A stretch of 64,000 bases of DNA, taken from NCBI GenBank assembly GCA_002309615.1, contig DBXT01000067.1, forward strand, positions 1-64,000. The letters are read 5' to 3'. The notes beneath the pieces were generated by a model. It was not told the DNA's origin. It searched no databases and saw nothing but the letters and a program-made list of their open reading frames with translations. Both the position numbers and the translations under genes were made by a program. The stretch is from Bacteroidales bacterium UBA1205. Its GTDB lineage: Bacteria > Bacteroidota > Bacteroidia > Bacteroidales > WCHB1-69. Numbering within the stretch: the stretch's first letter is position 1; each line of letters begins with the position of its first letter. Positions 32,895 to 42,664 of the stretch are shown one piece after another.

Positions 32895-35042
32895 TTATTT
32901 TATTTTCTTTATCTTCATTTCCGTACGACGGTTCAACTGACGACCTTCATCGGTATCGTTGGTGGCAATAGGTTTGTGATATCCGTAACCTTCATAGGTC
33001 ATACGTTTGGACGATACACCTTGTTTAACCAACCAATTGTAAACAGCTTTTGCTCTGTTCAAAGACAAGGTCTTGTTGTAAGAATCGCTACCTTTGCTAT
33101 CGGTGTGACCGGAAACTTCAATTTCCATATTAGGATATTCTTCCATTAATTGTAATACTTTTTCCAATTCGGCTAAAGAAGCTGAACGTAAAGTGTATTT
33201 GTCATAATCAAAGAATACATTCTTCAACACTATCACCTTTCCTGCTATCAACTTTCTTATCATCAAAGTTTTTTCCAATTCTATATAGTTTTCACCAACA
33301 CTCAAAGTATCTGTTCCGTCTATATAGCCGGTTTTTTGAGCTGTGATATCCGAACTGGTGAGTTCAGGTAATATTAACAAAGTTTCACCTCTGTCGTTAG
33401 TCAAGACTTTAATGGTGGATATTTTATCTTGGTTTTCATGTGATTCTATAGGATATACATCTACAGTAACTTGTGAAGCGTTAATCAAGTTGCTATCTTC
33501 ATCTATTACTTTTATTCTTACCACACCACCGTTACGGGCATTGTCTATGTCTGCAGGAGCGTTGGTTCCATCGCTATAATAATTCAACAAAGATTTAGGA
33601 GTGTTGTCGGAATTATACATATCTTCATCCGTAAACAAAGTGTTGTCATAACACAAAATAGGATAATCGTTGGGTAATTCTTTCAAAGCAACACTATAAA
33701 TATCTCTACCACCTTTACCGGTTATACGGTCGGAAGTTAAATACATTACACTACCCGAATCGTTTACCACAAATGATAATTCATCGGCAGAAGTGTTGAT
33801 AGGATAACCCATGTTTTGCGGTTTTTCAAAATTTTCACCATCGGAAGTGGCTACAGTAAACACGTCAACACCACCCATGGATTCATGACCGCTGGAAGCT
33901 AAATAGAAACGGGTGTTTCCATCCAAATCTTTAGATTGGCTGAACAATACTTCATCATAAGGAGTATTGATTGTTGAAGTTATTTTTTCAGGTTTACCCC
34001 ATGTTTCTTTTTTAGGTTTATCCGGTTTTTTACCATCTTGAAGTGTACGGGTTATTTTATAAATATCATAGTCTTTCTTGCCACCGTCAGCCTTGCTGCT
34101 ATAATATCCTTCAGGACAATTGCTGGCAAAATAGATAGTATTGCCGTCTTGTGCATAGGTTGCATTTATTTCATCGTATTTTTTGGTGTTAATCGCTTTG
34201 ATGGGCTTTTCTATACGAGTTCTGCCTTTGATGTTGGCATTGTATTCATATATATTTCCGTCAAAACATACCAAGAAACCTTCTTTGCTCGGATGCATGG
34301 AAGTTACCAATGAAATGGTATAATTATTGGTTAAAGTAACTACGCTGTCTTTAATATTATATTCATAGGTAGAACCCAAACCATAAACATCTTTTGCTTT
34401 TTCCGGACGTAAAGAACCGAAGAACAAAGATTCGTCTTGCACCTTGTATTGGGCATCAAAATCATCGTATTCCGTACACATGGGAGCCACCAATTGTACA
34501 TCTTTTTCGGAAGTGCGTTTAGCCAATAATGTTTTTGCATATTGACATTGATCCATATATCTTTGTGATTGTTTGGTCAAATCAGGATCTGTATTGGCGC
34601 TGATTTGTTTTTGGAAGGCAGCTATAGCAGCATCCAAAGACTCCATACGATTAGATATCATATCTTTATCATCAGAAACCACCCATTGTTCCATGCGTGC
34701 CTTACCAATGTTATACCATACATCTTTCGCTACATCGGGATTCTCCGTGGCGATATTTTCCAACATTGTGATACACTGATTGTAACAAGCGGTATCTTTT
34801 ATTTTAATGCTAGTAAGAGCATAACGATATTTTACGGCAACGGAAGAAGAATCTTCTTCGTATGCTTTTGCGTAATAGTGATTGGCTATATAATATTGAC
34901 GGTGGGAGTCTCCTACTGCCAATGCAGCATCACCTTTTTTTATCATTTTTTTAACACTAGCAGGATAATTATCCAATACGCCTTGAGCGATAGATGAAAG
35001 GGATATAAAGGCTACTATTACTAGCAATACTAAACGTTTCAT
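32895..35042 (-). CDS. TPR / PD40 / OmpA-family protein, PorE-like
   Basis: The 715-residue protein has a signal peptide (MKRLVLLVIVAFISLSSIAQ) and N-terminal TPR-like helices (~25-190). A PD40-type beta-propeller with repeated YLTSDR/YFASN-type strands follows (~200-470). A CRD-like beta-sandwich region lies at ~510-590. The C-terminal OmpA domain has VFFDYDKYTLR, VSGHTDSKGS, LSLNRAKAVYNWL and NRRTEM. The order TPR-propeller-CRD-OmpA is that of PorE, the T9SS subunit that docks to peptidoglycan. A second protein with the same plan is at 48645-50573, so which one is the true PorE is open. It follows a TPR gene by 42 bases. Confidence 0.8.
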   Translation of the reverse strand: MKRLVLLVIVAFISLSSIAQGVLDNYPASVKKMIKKGDAALAVGDSHRQYYIANHYYAKAYEEDSSSVAVKYRYALTSIKIKDTACYNQCITMLENIATENPDVAKDVWYNIGKARMEQWVVSDDKDMISNRMESLDAAIAAFQKQISANTDPDLTKQSQRYMDQCQYAKTLLAKRTSEKDVQLVAPMCTEYDDFDAQYKVQDESLFFGSLRPEKAKDVYGLGSTYEYNIKDSVVTLTNNYTISLVTSMHPSKEGFLVCFDGNIYEYNANIKGRTRIEKPIKAINTKKYDEINATYAQDGNTIYFASNCPEGYYSSKADGGKKDYDIYKITRTLQDGKKPDKPKKETWGKPEKITSTINTPYDEVLFSQSKDLDGNTRFYLASSGHESMGGVDVFTVATSDGENFEKPQNMGYPINTSADELSFVVNDSGSVMYLTSDRITGKGGRDIYSVALKELPNDYPILCYDNTLFTDEDMYNSDNTPKSLLNYYSDGTNAPADIDNARNGGVVRIKVIDEDSNLINASQVTVDVYPIESHENQDKISTIKVLTNDRGETLLILPELTSSDITAQKTGYIDGTDTLSVGENYIELEKTLMIRKLIAGKVIVLKNVFFDYDKYTLRSASLAELEKVLQLMEEYPNMEIEVSGHTDSKGSDSYNKTLSLNRAKAVYNWLVKQGVSSKRMTYEGYGYHKPIATNDTDEGRQLNRRTEMKIKKIK

Positions 35043-35084
35043 GAACTACTATTTTTAAATTTTACTGTTTATTTTCTTTTTTTA

Positions 35085-36131
35085 TTAACGGGTGTGGATA
35101 TAACGAGCTGCCTCTATTACGCCATAAGATACGGCTTTGTTCCAATCTTCCATGGCGGCATCTCTGTCTATACGACTTTTGGAAATACCTCTGTTGAAAT
35201 AAGCATAACCATAATCGTCTTTATAAGAGATGGCTTTATTATAACAAGATATAGACTCGTCTATTTTATCGGTTTTAAAATAAAGTATTCCCAAATTGTT
35301 ATATGCTAAAGCGTTTTTGCTGTCTTTGCCTATTACGTATTTTAAATCTTTTTCTGCGGCTTCAAATTCTTCTTTTTTAATGTTGATTACCGCTCTGTTG
35401 ATATATGCAGGATAATAAGAAGAATTCAATTCTATAGCTTTATCGAAATCGGCTATGGCTTCATCGCTTTTGTCCATTTCTCCGCTCACCACGCCTCTAC
35501 TGCTGTAATACATGGGATTTTTAGCATCTTTTTCTATCAAAGTGCTGTAATCATCGTATGCTCCTTGTAAATTATGATTCAATTTACGAGCAGCAGCACG
35601 TTCCATATATATGGCTTGGTTTTCGGGATCTTTGGAAATGGCTTGGCTTAAATCTTTATCGGCATCGCCGTAACGACCGGCAGCTATCAACATGGAAGCT
35701 CTTTTGCGAAGCAATCTTACATCGTTAGGATTGGCATTTACGGCATCTCCCATAGCTTCTATTGCAGCTCCTTCATTTCCCATACCTATGTGAGCATCTG
35801 CTATGCATTCATCCACTGCAGGAGAATTTCCGCCTTTGTTCTTATAGGTTGTTAAATAAGTCAACGCTTCTTCGTACTTTTTATCCTTCAACAAAAGATA
35901 TCCTTTGGCTAAAAACGGATCCAAGAATGATCTTTTCTGGGATATACACTCATCAAATTTTGACATTGCAGCCGCATTGTTGCCCTTTTGGAATAATTTT
36001 ACTCCCTGATTGTAAATTTGTGCAACATTGCCGGTATTCTTACTTTCCACTATTACCGAAGTTTGAGCATACATTGCACCGCTCAACATCACTAAACCTA
36101 CAGCAACTAATAGTTTTGTTATTGTATTCAT
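35085..36131 (-). CDS. Secreted TPR protein
   Basis: The 348-residue protein has a signal peptide ending at GAMYAQ and about eight to nine consecutive TPR units (AIADFDKAIELNSSYYPAYI, LAYNNLGILYFKTDKIDESI). It probably acts as a periplasmic scaffold. It lies immediately upstream of the PorE-like gene on the same transcript, suggesting a shared envelope complex. The tRNA-Thr gene lies 37 bases upstream with no separate promoter visible between them. Confidence 0.8.
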   Translation of the reverse strand: MNTITKLLVAVGLVMLSGAMYAQTSVIVESKNTGNVAQIYNQGVKLFQKGNNAAAMSKFDECISQKRSFLDPFLAKGYLLLKDKKYEEALTYLTTYKNKGGNSPAVDECIADAHIGMGNEGAAIEAMGDAVNANPNDVRLLRKRASMLIAAGRYGDADKDLSQAISKDPENQAIYMERAAARKLNHNLQGAYDDYSTLIEKDAKNPMYYSSRGVVSGEMDKSDEAIADFDKAIELNSSYYPAYINRAVINIKKEEFEAAEKDLKYVIGKDSKNALAYNNLGILYFKTDKIDESISCYNKAISYKDDYGYAYFNRGISKSRIDRDAAMEDWNKAVSYGVIEAARYIHTR

Positions 36132-36168
36132 TTCTATTGATATTGTTTTTGTTGTTTACTAAAATTTG

Positions 36169-36241
<73 letters not shown>

Positions 36242-36253
36242 GAATACCAAAAT

Positions 36254-36262
36254 GCAAAAGTA
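36254..36262 (-). promoter_or_regulatory. -7 box of tRNA-Thr
   Basis: The minus strand reads TACTTTTGC, 12 bases before the first tRNA base. Confidence 0.6.
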
Positions 36263-36290
36263 GCAATATTTTACATTCAAATGTGAATTT

Positions 36291-38198
36291 TCACCTATTT
36301 TTTTCGAATTTTAAATGCAAATTTTTGCTAACGACCTCTTTTGCTTGCAAATATCGTACCACTTTTATAATATCTTCGGGTAAAGCATTTATATTTTTTT
36401 GTATTTCTTCCAAAGTTTTGGGGCCTGAATCCAGTAAAATCAAAATTTCTTCTGCTGTTTTTTGCATTCTTTTATCCGAATTTTGCTGTTTTTTTTCCGC
36501 TATGCACACATCGCACCCACCGCATTTTTTTTCCGTTTTTTCACCAAAATATTCCAAAAGCATACGACTACGGCATTTACTATCGCTTACCACATAATTA
36601 ATCATGGCATCCAATTGTTTACGCAGTACTTTTTTTCTATTGTCATACACCTGCTGCGGTATCTTGATATAATTTTTCTTTTTGCGGCATGTCATAAACA
36701 CTATTTTCGGCAAATTGCCTTGAGGCTCATATACCAATATCTTTTTTTGGTGCAAGGTGTTCAATATTTCCACCACCCGGTTTTCCCCGATATTCATTTT
36801 GGCGGCAATATCACTCTCTTTTATAGGTACATAAGTAGTAAATAAGCCTTGATACATGCGAAGCAACACTTTTATAAAATCAGCATACTTCTCATATTTG
36901 GCAAAAAAAGCATATAATTCATCATCAGAAACCAAAAGGTTGATTTTGGAACTGTTTCGTATAGGATCGGTAAAAAAAATCCATCCCGACCTTTCCAAAA
37001 AATCCATACTATGATAAGCACTTACCATGTTCTTTTGATACCTGTTGCAGAAATCGGCTATGTCAAAATCGAACGACAAGCCGTTGCCTTCTCCTACGGG
37101 TATGCGGAAATATTGGAACAAATTGTCATACATCTCTACAATTTCTTGCTTGGGAGGAAATTGCATTTCAAAATTGCGTTCCAAATCTAATAAATCCGCT
37201 TTATTATACAATATGGCAGCATATGCTTTTTTGCCGTCTCTGCCAGCCCTGCCGGCCTCTTGGAAATAAGCCTCTATGCTATTGGGAATATCCATATGTA
37301 TCACAAACCGCACTTCCGGCTTGTCTATACCCATGCCAAAAGCATTGGTACAAACGATTACCCTTATCACATCGTTTTTCCATGCTTCTTGCTTGCTTTC
37401 TCTGGTTTTAATATCCAATCCTGCATGATAGTAATCGGCAGATATACCTTGCTGCTGCAAAAATTCCGCTATCTCCTTCGTTTTTTTTCGATTACGAACA
37501 TACACTATACCCGTTCCCTGCACCGAATTCATCACTCTTAACAATCGGGCATATTTATTTTCCTCTTTTATCACTAAATAATTTAAATTGTCGCGGGCAA
37601 AACTTTTTTGATACACCCGTTCCTGCTTGAATTGAAGCCGATATTGTATGTCTTTGACTACATCTTCGGTGGCGGTGGCGGTAAGCGCCAACACGGGAAC
37701 CTGCTGACCGATGATATTTCTGATGTTCGCTATTTCCAGATACGGAGGACGAAAATCATAACCCCATTGTGAAATGCAATGAGCTTCATCAACAGCCAAA
37801 AGGTTGATTTTCATGTTTTTTATGCTATTTTGCAACATTTGGCTTTGCAAACGTTCAGGCGACAAATACAAAAGCTTATACTCCCCCTTTTCACTATCCC
37901 TCAATATTTTTTCTATCGTTCTATAGGGCAAACCCGTATATATCGCCGCCGCGGCTATCCCTTTGGATTGTAAATTCACCACCTGGTCCTTCATCAAAGC
38001 TATTAACGGAGACACCACCACGCACATTCCCTCCATTGCCATGGCCGGCACCTGAAAACAAATGGATTTACCTCCTCCCGTGGGCAAAAGGGCTAATGTG
38101 TCATTACCGTCTACTACGGAACGCACTATGTCTTCTTGCAAAGGACGGAAATCGGAATAGCCCCAATATTTTGCTAATATATCTTTGAGATTTACCAT
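36291..38198 (-). CDS. recQ: RecQ family ATP-dependent DNA helicase
   Basis: The 635-residue protein has the SF2 helicase core: RPLQEDIV, Walker A LLPTGGGKS (~residue 36), DEAH box LAVDEAHCISQWGYDFRP, motif III ALTATAT, and motif VI QEAGRAGRDGK. A RecQ-Ct zinc site (CRSRMLLEYFG and CGGCDVC) follows. The C-terminus ends in a short helical region with no clear HRDC domain. RecQ unwinds replication and recombination intermediates. It is the last gene of the mntP-glyS-folA-DUF4468-clpS-recQ operon. Confidence 0.93.
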   Translation of the reverse strand: MVNLKDILAKYWGYSDFRPLQEDIVRSVVDGNDTLALLPTGGGKSICFQVPAMAMEGMCVVVSPLIALMKDQVVNLQSKGIAAAAIYTGLPYRTIEKILRDSEKGEYKLLYLSPERLQSQMLQNSIKNMKINLLAVDEAHCISQWGYDFRPPYLEIANIRNIIGQQVPVLALTATATEDVVKDIQYRLQFKQERVYQKSFARDNLNYLVIKEENKYARLLRVMNSVQGTGIVYVRNRKKTKEIAEFLQQQGISADYYHAGLDIKTRESKQEAWKNDVIRVIVCTNAFGMGIDKPEVRFVIHMDIPNSIEAYFQEAGRAGRDGKKAYAAILYNKADLLDLERNFEMQFPPKQEIVEMYDNLFQYFRIPVGEGNGLSFDFDIADFCNRYQKNMVSAYHSMDFLERSGWIFFTDPIRNSSKINLLVSDDELYAFFAKYEKYADFIKVLLRMYQGLFTTYVPIKESDIAAKMNIGENRVVEILNTLHQKKILVYEPQGNLPKIVFMTCRKKKNYIKIPQQVYDNRKKVLRKQLDAMINYVVSDSKCRSRMLLEYFGEKTEKKCGGCDVCIAEKKQQNSDKRMQKTAEEILILLDSGPKTLEEIQKNINALPEDIIKVVRYLQAKEVVSKNLHLKFEKNR

Positions 38199-38203
38199 AT
38201 TAG

Positions 38204-38488
38204 CTAATGCGTAATTTCGACCGTCAAACCCAAATTAAGCATCTTATCGGCAATAGCTTTTAATTCCTCATAGTAAGACCGATATACATCACACTTTCCT
38301 GTGGTATGGGTAATCATGGCACACTGACAGGCTTGCTCATAGGTATGATGACACAATTCCATCAGCACATCTATCACAAAGTCAAAAGTATTGTAGTCGT
38401 CATTTATCAACCACAATACTAAAATATCACTTTCTAATACATCCGATTGTGATAAGTTTGCTTCCTGATATTGAGTACTACCATTCAT
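38204..38488 (-). CDS. clpS: ClpS, ATP-dependent Clp protease adaptor
   Basis: The 94-residue protein carries the ClpS core from residue ~28: LVLWLINDDYNTFDFVIDVL, containing the N-D-D residues that contact N-degron amino groups, and the helix with QACQCAMITHTTGKC. ClpS delivers N-end-rule substrates to ClpA-type unfoldases. The gene overlaps the upstream DUF4468 gene by 11 bases and precedes recQ by 5. Confidence 0.9.
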   Translation of the reverse strand: MNGSTQYQEANLSQSDVLESDILVLWLINDDYNTFDFVIDVLMELCHHTYEQACQCAMITHTTGKCDVYRSYYEELKAIADKMLNLGLTVEITH

Positions 38489-39035
38489 CCACTATCACTT
38501 TTTCGGGCTCCATTCCTTCTTCCAGCGATTCTATCAACTTGCGGACGGCTTGGTCTATTTGATTCAAATGGTCGTAACGAACGGCAGTCCATTCCGGACG
38601 TGAAGTATCAAACCATTTCTCTATGGGGAAACGGGCTGTTTCTCTTTTGTGAAAATCGGTAATGGTATAACGATATCTGTCTTGGCGGGCTTCTATGGTA
38701 AGCGTATAATACACAAAACCGGCATTGACCCATGTTTTGCCGTCTTTGGACAAAGTTTTGATGCCCACATTCGACACGCATTCCACCACGCAATTTTTCT
38801 TATCTTGCTTGGTAATCACTACCGTGGGATTGCTATAATATTTGTTGGCCCATTTTAACGCTCTTGCATACAATATTTCAGGACTTCCCACCTCTTGCAC
38901 CACATCTCTGTAGGTTACCAACTTGGTGTTCTCATCTATGGGCATATCGGGAAATTCGGTGTATTGTGTTTTTTGTGCAAAAGCAACACTGATAATTGCC
39001 GACAAAACTGCTACCAAAAAAATATTTCTCTTCAT
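38478..39035 (-). CDS. Secreted DUF4468 protein
   Basis: The 185-residue protein has a signal peptide (MKRNIFLVAVLSAIISVAFAQ) and a DUF4468-like domain with a TBP-like fold (LYARALKWANKYYSNPTVVI, GFVYYTLTIEARQDRYRYTI). Such proteins are common in Bacteroidetes and have unknown function. The 3' end overlaps clpS, and folA lies 13 bases upstream. Confidence 0.75.
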   Translation of the reverse strand: MKRNIFLVAVLSAIISVAFAQKTQYTEFPDMPIDENTKLVTYRDVVQEVGSPEILYARALKWANKYYSNPTVVITKQDKKNCVVECVSNVGIKTLSKDGKTWVNAGFVYYTLTIEARQDRYRYTITDFHKRETARFPIEKWFDTSRPEWTAVRYDHLNQIDQAVRKLIESLEEGMEPEKVIVDEW

Positions 39036-39048
39036 TTTCTGCTCTCCT

Positions 39049-39549
39049 TTATTTTCTTATATACTTACAAAAACTATAATCGTAAGGATGTTTTTCATCT
39101 GCCTTACATTTTATTTCTTCTTGCAAATTCCATTCCAAAAGATTTAATGCGGGGAAAAATGCATCCGCATCCGGGAAATCGGCGTGTATACGGGTAAGAT
39201 ACAACACCGATGTCATCGGCAACATCTGCCGGTAAATGGAAGCTCCTCCCATTACAAAAACTTTTTCATCGTTTTTACTCAACGCCAAAGCCTGGTCTAT
39301 GCTATATGCCATATAACATGCTGCATACACCTGCATTTCGTTTAAGGTAACCACTATGTTCTTTCGTCCCGGAAGGGGTTTGTGCGGCAAAGACAAATAG
39401 GTGTTTTCCCCCATGATGACGGTATGCCCGGAAGTAATTTCTTTAAAATGCTTTAAATCGTTGGGCAGATGACATAAGAGCTCGTTTTTACGACCTATTT
39501 CATAATTGTTGCCTACGGCAACTATCATATTTAAATTATCCACTATCAT
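39049..39549 (-). CDS. folA: Dihydrofolate reductase
   Basis: The 166-residue protein has the DHFR layout: IVAVGNNYEIGRKNELL, HLPNDLKHF with the catalytic Asp, VIMGENTYLSLP, GRKNIVVT, KVFVMGGASIY and LTRIHADFPDADAFFP. It reduces dihydrofolate with NADPH. The near-invariant Trp before the catalytic loop (E. coli Trp22) is Cys here (LLCHLPND). The start may be seven codons downstream at Met8 (39528). It lies 7 bases after glyS. Confidence 0.92.
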   Translation of the reverse strand: MIVDNLNMIVAVGNNYEIGRKNELLCHLPNDLKHFKEITSGHTVIMGENTYLSLPHKPLPGRKNIVVTLNEMQVYAACYMAYSIDQALALSKNDEKVFVMGGASIYRQMLPMTSVLYLTRIHADFPDADAFFPALNLLEWNLQEEIKCKADEKHPYDYSFCKYIRK

Positions 39550-39556
39550 GATATTC

Positions 39557-41089
39557 TTATTTTACTATTCGGCTTTCTTTTAACAATTCTGCTATACGTT
39601 TTGAAACATTATCCAAGGAGATTCGCTCCTGCTGCATGGTGGTGCGTATGCGGATGGTAACGGTATTGTCTTCCATGGTTTGATTGTCCACGGTAATACA
39701 ATAAGGTGTTCCTATAGCGTCTTGACGGCGATAACGGCGGCCGATAGCATCTTTTTCATCATATTGGCAATTATAATCTTCTTGCAAATCCGATAATATC
39801 TGTCTGGCCTTTTCGGGCATGCCGTCTTTTTTTACCAAAGGCAGCACCGCCACCTTGTACGGGGCTAAAAATGCCGGCAAATTCATCACCACCCTTATAG
39901 AGCCGTCTTCCAACTTCTCTTCTTGGTAAGCATCGCTTATAATGGCAAGCAGGGTTCTGTCTAATCCTACCGATGTTTCTACCACATAAGGCACATAACT
40001 TTCTCCTTGTTCGGGATCATAATATTGCATTTTGCGTCCCGAATAATTTTGATGAGCCGTTAAATCAAAATCCGTACGGGAATGTATGCCCTCCAATTCC
40101 TTGAACCCGAACGGAAAATCATATTCTATATCGGTAGCCGCATTAGCATAGTGAGCCAGCTTTTCATGGTCATGGTAACGGTATTTTTGTGCACTGATGC
40201 CCAAAGACTGATGCCATTTCATACGCTCGGCCTTCCAATATTCAAACCATTTGAGTTCTTCACCCGGACGAACAAAAAATTGCATTTCCATTTGTTCAAA
40301 TTCCCGCATGCGGAATATAAATTGACGAGCAATAATCTCATTACGGAATGCCTTGCCTATTTGTGCTATTCCGAAAGGAATTTTCATTCTTCCGCTTTTT
40401 TGTACATTCAAAAAATTAACAAAAATTCCTTGTGCCGTTTCCGGACGCAGATAAATAGTGTCTGTTCCTTCTGCGGTAGAACCCATTTGGGTGGAAAACA
40501 TAAGATTGAATTGACGCACATCGGTCCAATTCCGAGTACCCGAAACAGGACACACTATGCCCAAATCTTCTATTAAAGTTTTGATTGCCGGCAAATTGTT
40601 ATCATTCATCGCTTGCACAAACCGCGACCGTACCTCGTCTATTTTGGCTTGGTATTCCAGCACTCTGGCATTGGTTTGACGATACATGGCTTCGTCGAAA
40701 TTTTCAAAACGCTTGGATGCCTTTTCCACCTCTTTGCCGATTTTGTCTTCTATCTTTTGTATATAATCCTCTATCAACACATCGGCCCTGTACCGTTTTT
40801 TGGAATCCTTGTTGTCTATTAAAGGATCGTTAAAAGCATCCACATGCCCGGAGGCTTTCCATATGGTAGGATGCATGAATATGGCACTATCTATACCGAC
40901 AATGTTTTCGTGCAACTGCACCATGGATTTCCACCAATATTGTTTGATATTGTTTTTGAGTTCCACACCCAATTGCCCGTAATCGTACACTGCACTTAAC
41001 CCGTCGTATATTTCACTGGAAGGAAATATAAAACCATATTCTTTGGCATGAGCCACTATTTTCTTGAATAATTCATCATTGTTTGCCAT
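39557..41089 (-). CDS. glyS: Glycyl-tRNA synthetase (alpha2 type)
   Basis: The 510-residue protein is the single-chain class II enzyme. N-terminal FPSSEIYDGLSAVYDYGQLG and the motif 1 region WKASGHVDAFNDPLID come first, then motif 2 FGIAQIGKAFRNEI and REFEQMEMQFFV. Motif 3 is VVETSVGLDRTLLAI, and a C-terminal anticodon domain begins near LAPYKVAVLPLV. It charges tRNA-Gly. Its neighbours mntP (12 bases upstream) and folA indicate one operon. Confidence 0.95.
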   Translation of the reverse strand: MANNDELFKKIVAHAKEYGFIFPSSEIYDGLSAVYDYGQLGVELKNNIKQYWWKSMVQLHENIVGIDSAIFMHPTIWKASGHVDAFNDPLIDNKDSKKRYRADVLIEDYIQKIEDKIGKEVEKASKRFENFDEAMYRQTNARVLEYQAKIDEVRSRFVQAMNDNNLPAIKTLIEDLGIVCPVSGTRNWTDVRQFNLMFSTQMGSTAEGTDTIYLRPETAQGIFVNFLNVQKSGRMKIPFGIAQIGKAFRNEIIARQFIFRMREFEQMEMQFFVRPGEELKWFEYWKAERMKWHQSLGISAQKYRYHDHEKLAHYANAATDIEYDFPFGFKELEGIHSRTDFDLTAHQNYSGRKMQYYDPEQGESYVPYVVETSVGLDRTLLAIISDAYQEEKLEDGSIRVVMNLPAFLAPYKVAVLPLVKKDGMPEKARQILSDLQEDYNCQYDEKDAIGRRYRRQDAIGTPYCITVDNQTMEDNTVTIRIRTTMQQERISLDNVSKRIAELLKESRIVK

Positions 41090-41101
41090 AATGTTATATT
41101 G

Positions 41102-41668
41102 CTAAAAAAACAAATGTTCTATTAATATTTTTGTACCTATTCCTATTAATATTATTCCGCCTAAAATCTCCGCTTTGAATATAAATTTCTTTTTTAAATA
41201 TATGCCCAAATAAGCACCGACAAGGGAAAATAAGAAACTTGCCAACCCTACTGTCAACACCGCTATACATACCCTGCTTTTTTCCTCTCCTACAAAAATA
41301 ATTCCCGTAGCCAAAGCATCTATGCTGGTAGCCAACGATAATATCATAATGGAAGCAAACGAAAAATAATCGGTGTCACCCTTGCCCTCCGTACGGGGAC
41401 GCAAACTTTCCGCTATCATTTTAATCCCTAACAACAGCAATATGCCAAATGCCAACCAGTGGTCTATCGACATTATTTGCTGTGCAAAATTTTCTCCCAC
41501 CAACCATCCTATTAACAACATCACAGCCTGGAATATGCCAAACGACAAAGCCATCATCCCTCTACGAACCCATGCAACCTCAGGCTGCACCATGCCCCCT
41601 GTGAACGATATGCTGAAACAATCCATAGCCAAAGCTATTGCCAATAATATAACGGATATTATCCCCAC
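41102..41668 (-). CDS. mntP: MntP family manganese efflux pump
   Basis: The 188-residue protein has six hydrophobic helices arranged as two repeats, each with the Asp-containing signature: ALAMDCFSISFTGG (~residue 12) and LATSIDALATGIIF (~112). This matches MntP (DUF204), which exports Mn2+ across the inner membrane. It leads the six-gene operon behind a clear -7 box. No manganese riboswitch is apparent in the ~25-base leader. Confidence 0.9.
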   Translation of the reverse strand: MGIISVILLAIALAMDCFSISFTGGMVQPEVAWVRRGMMALSFGIFQAVMLLIGWLVGENFAQQIMSIDHWLAFGILLLLGIKMIAESLRPRTEGKGDTDYFSFASIMILSLATSIDALATGIIFVGEEKSRVCIAVLTVGLASFLFSLVGAYLGIYLKKKFIFKAEILGGIILIGIGTKILIEHLFF

Positions 41669-41694
41669 TCAATATTTCTTTAAATACATAAAAA

Positions 41695-41703
41695 GCAAAG
41701 ATA
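41695..41703 (-). promoter_or_regulatory. -7 box of the mntP-recQ operon
   Basis: The minus strand reads TATCTTTGC, 26 bases before the mntP start. Confidence 0.55.
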
Positions 41704-41953
41704 GCATTTTTTTTCCTAAAATAACACACCCTTCGTACTCCCGATAATGCTATGGCCGACCTTGAATTTTTATTTTTTTCCTTTTCTGTGTACCTGTCAA
41801 TAACCGAAACTGCGTATAACCATCTAAACCTCAACAAACTGTTATATCTTTCAATTCGCAATGTTCATCAGAAATTTAACAGGGATTCTCCTTTATTATT
41901 TTTTTAGAGGTGTGCTTTGTATTTATAATATCCTGAATACGTGGTTGATTTAT

Positions 41954-42409
41954 TTATTCAACAATAATTTCCAGACGAGTATTGTATCGTTCGTATTTTA
42001 TTATCTCCTCTCGACTTTTTTCAGAATCTTTATTTTTATTATAAATAGGATTTTCAAGACCTCTGCTTTTAATATTGTAATTATTTTGGTGAGGAATTCT
42101 ATTTTGCAGTTCTATACACAGATGATCTTTTAGTTTATCAGATATATCTTTACAATATCCTCCTATACAAAAATTTATATCAATACGAAATGACAATGAG
42201 TCATTATTTTTCAAAAATTGTGCAAGATTGTCCAATTGAGGTCCCTGTACAAAATGATATCCTGTCATATAAAACGATGGTATATTTACAACAATAATGT
42301 CTCCTTTTCTTAGTGATACGTTGTTATTGGGATAACCAAAATACACATATTGTGAAAATAACGCATAAGTGCTTGAAATCAATATACAAATTAGTAATAA
42401 CTTTTTCAT
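41954..42409 (-). CDS. Small secreted protein with degenerate OmpA-like domain
   Basis: The 151-residue protein has a signal peptide (MKKLLLICILISSTYALFSQ). The rest resembles the OmpA C-terminal fold: LDNLAQFLKNNDSLSFRIDI, a helix ISDKLKDHLCIELQNRI, then a final strand in NTRLEIIVE that matches the NRRVEI end. The peptidoglycan-binding residues (GHTD and the LS..RA helix) are absent, replaced by NFCIGGYCKD, which contains two cysteines that could form a disulfide. Function unknown. Confidence 0.6.
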   Translation of the reverse strand: MKKLLLICILISSTYALFSQYVYFGYPNNNVSLRKGDIIVVNIPSFYMTGYHFVQGPQLDNLAQFLKNNDSLSFRIDINFCIGGYCKDISDKLKDHLCIELQNRIPHQNNYNIKSRGLENPIYNKNKDSEKSREEIIKYERYNTRLEIIVE

Positions 42410-42664
42410 TATTCTTTCTCCTTTGATTTATTTGATATGCTATCTATTCCTTTAATCATTACTACAATTTCTTGACAATATCAACGAGTTTTTGGTATAA
42501 AAAGTATGACAAACAGTTAAAATTTGAAACATTTACTACTTAACCTATTTTCATTTTGCAAATGATAGTAATTTTTTTGTTAAATTCATATATTTGTTAA
42601 ATTTATCTGTTCGGGGAGGGATGTTGTATCAATATTTTGTTTCTAAAATCATCAAGAAGCTTCA

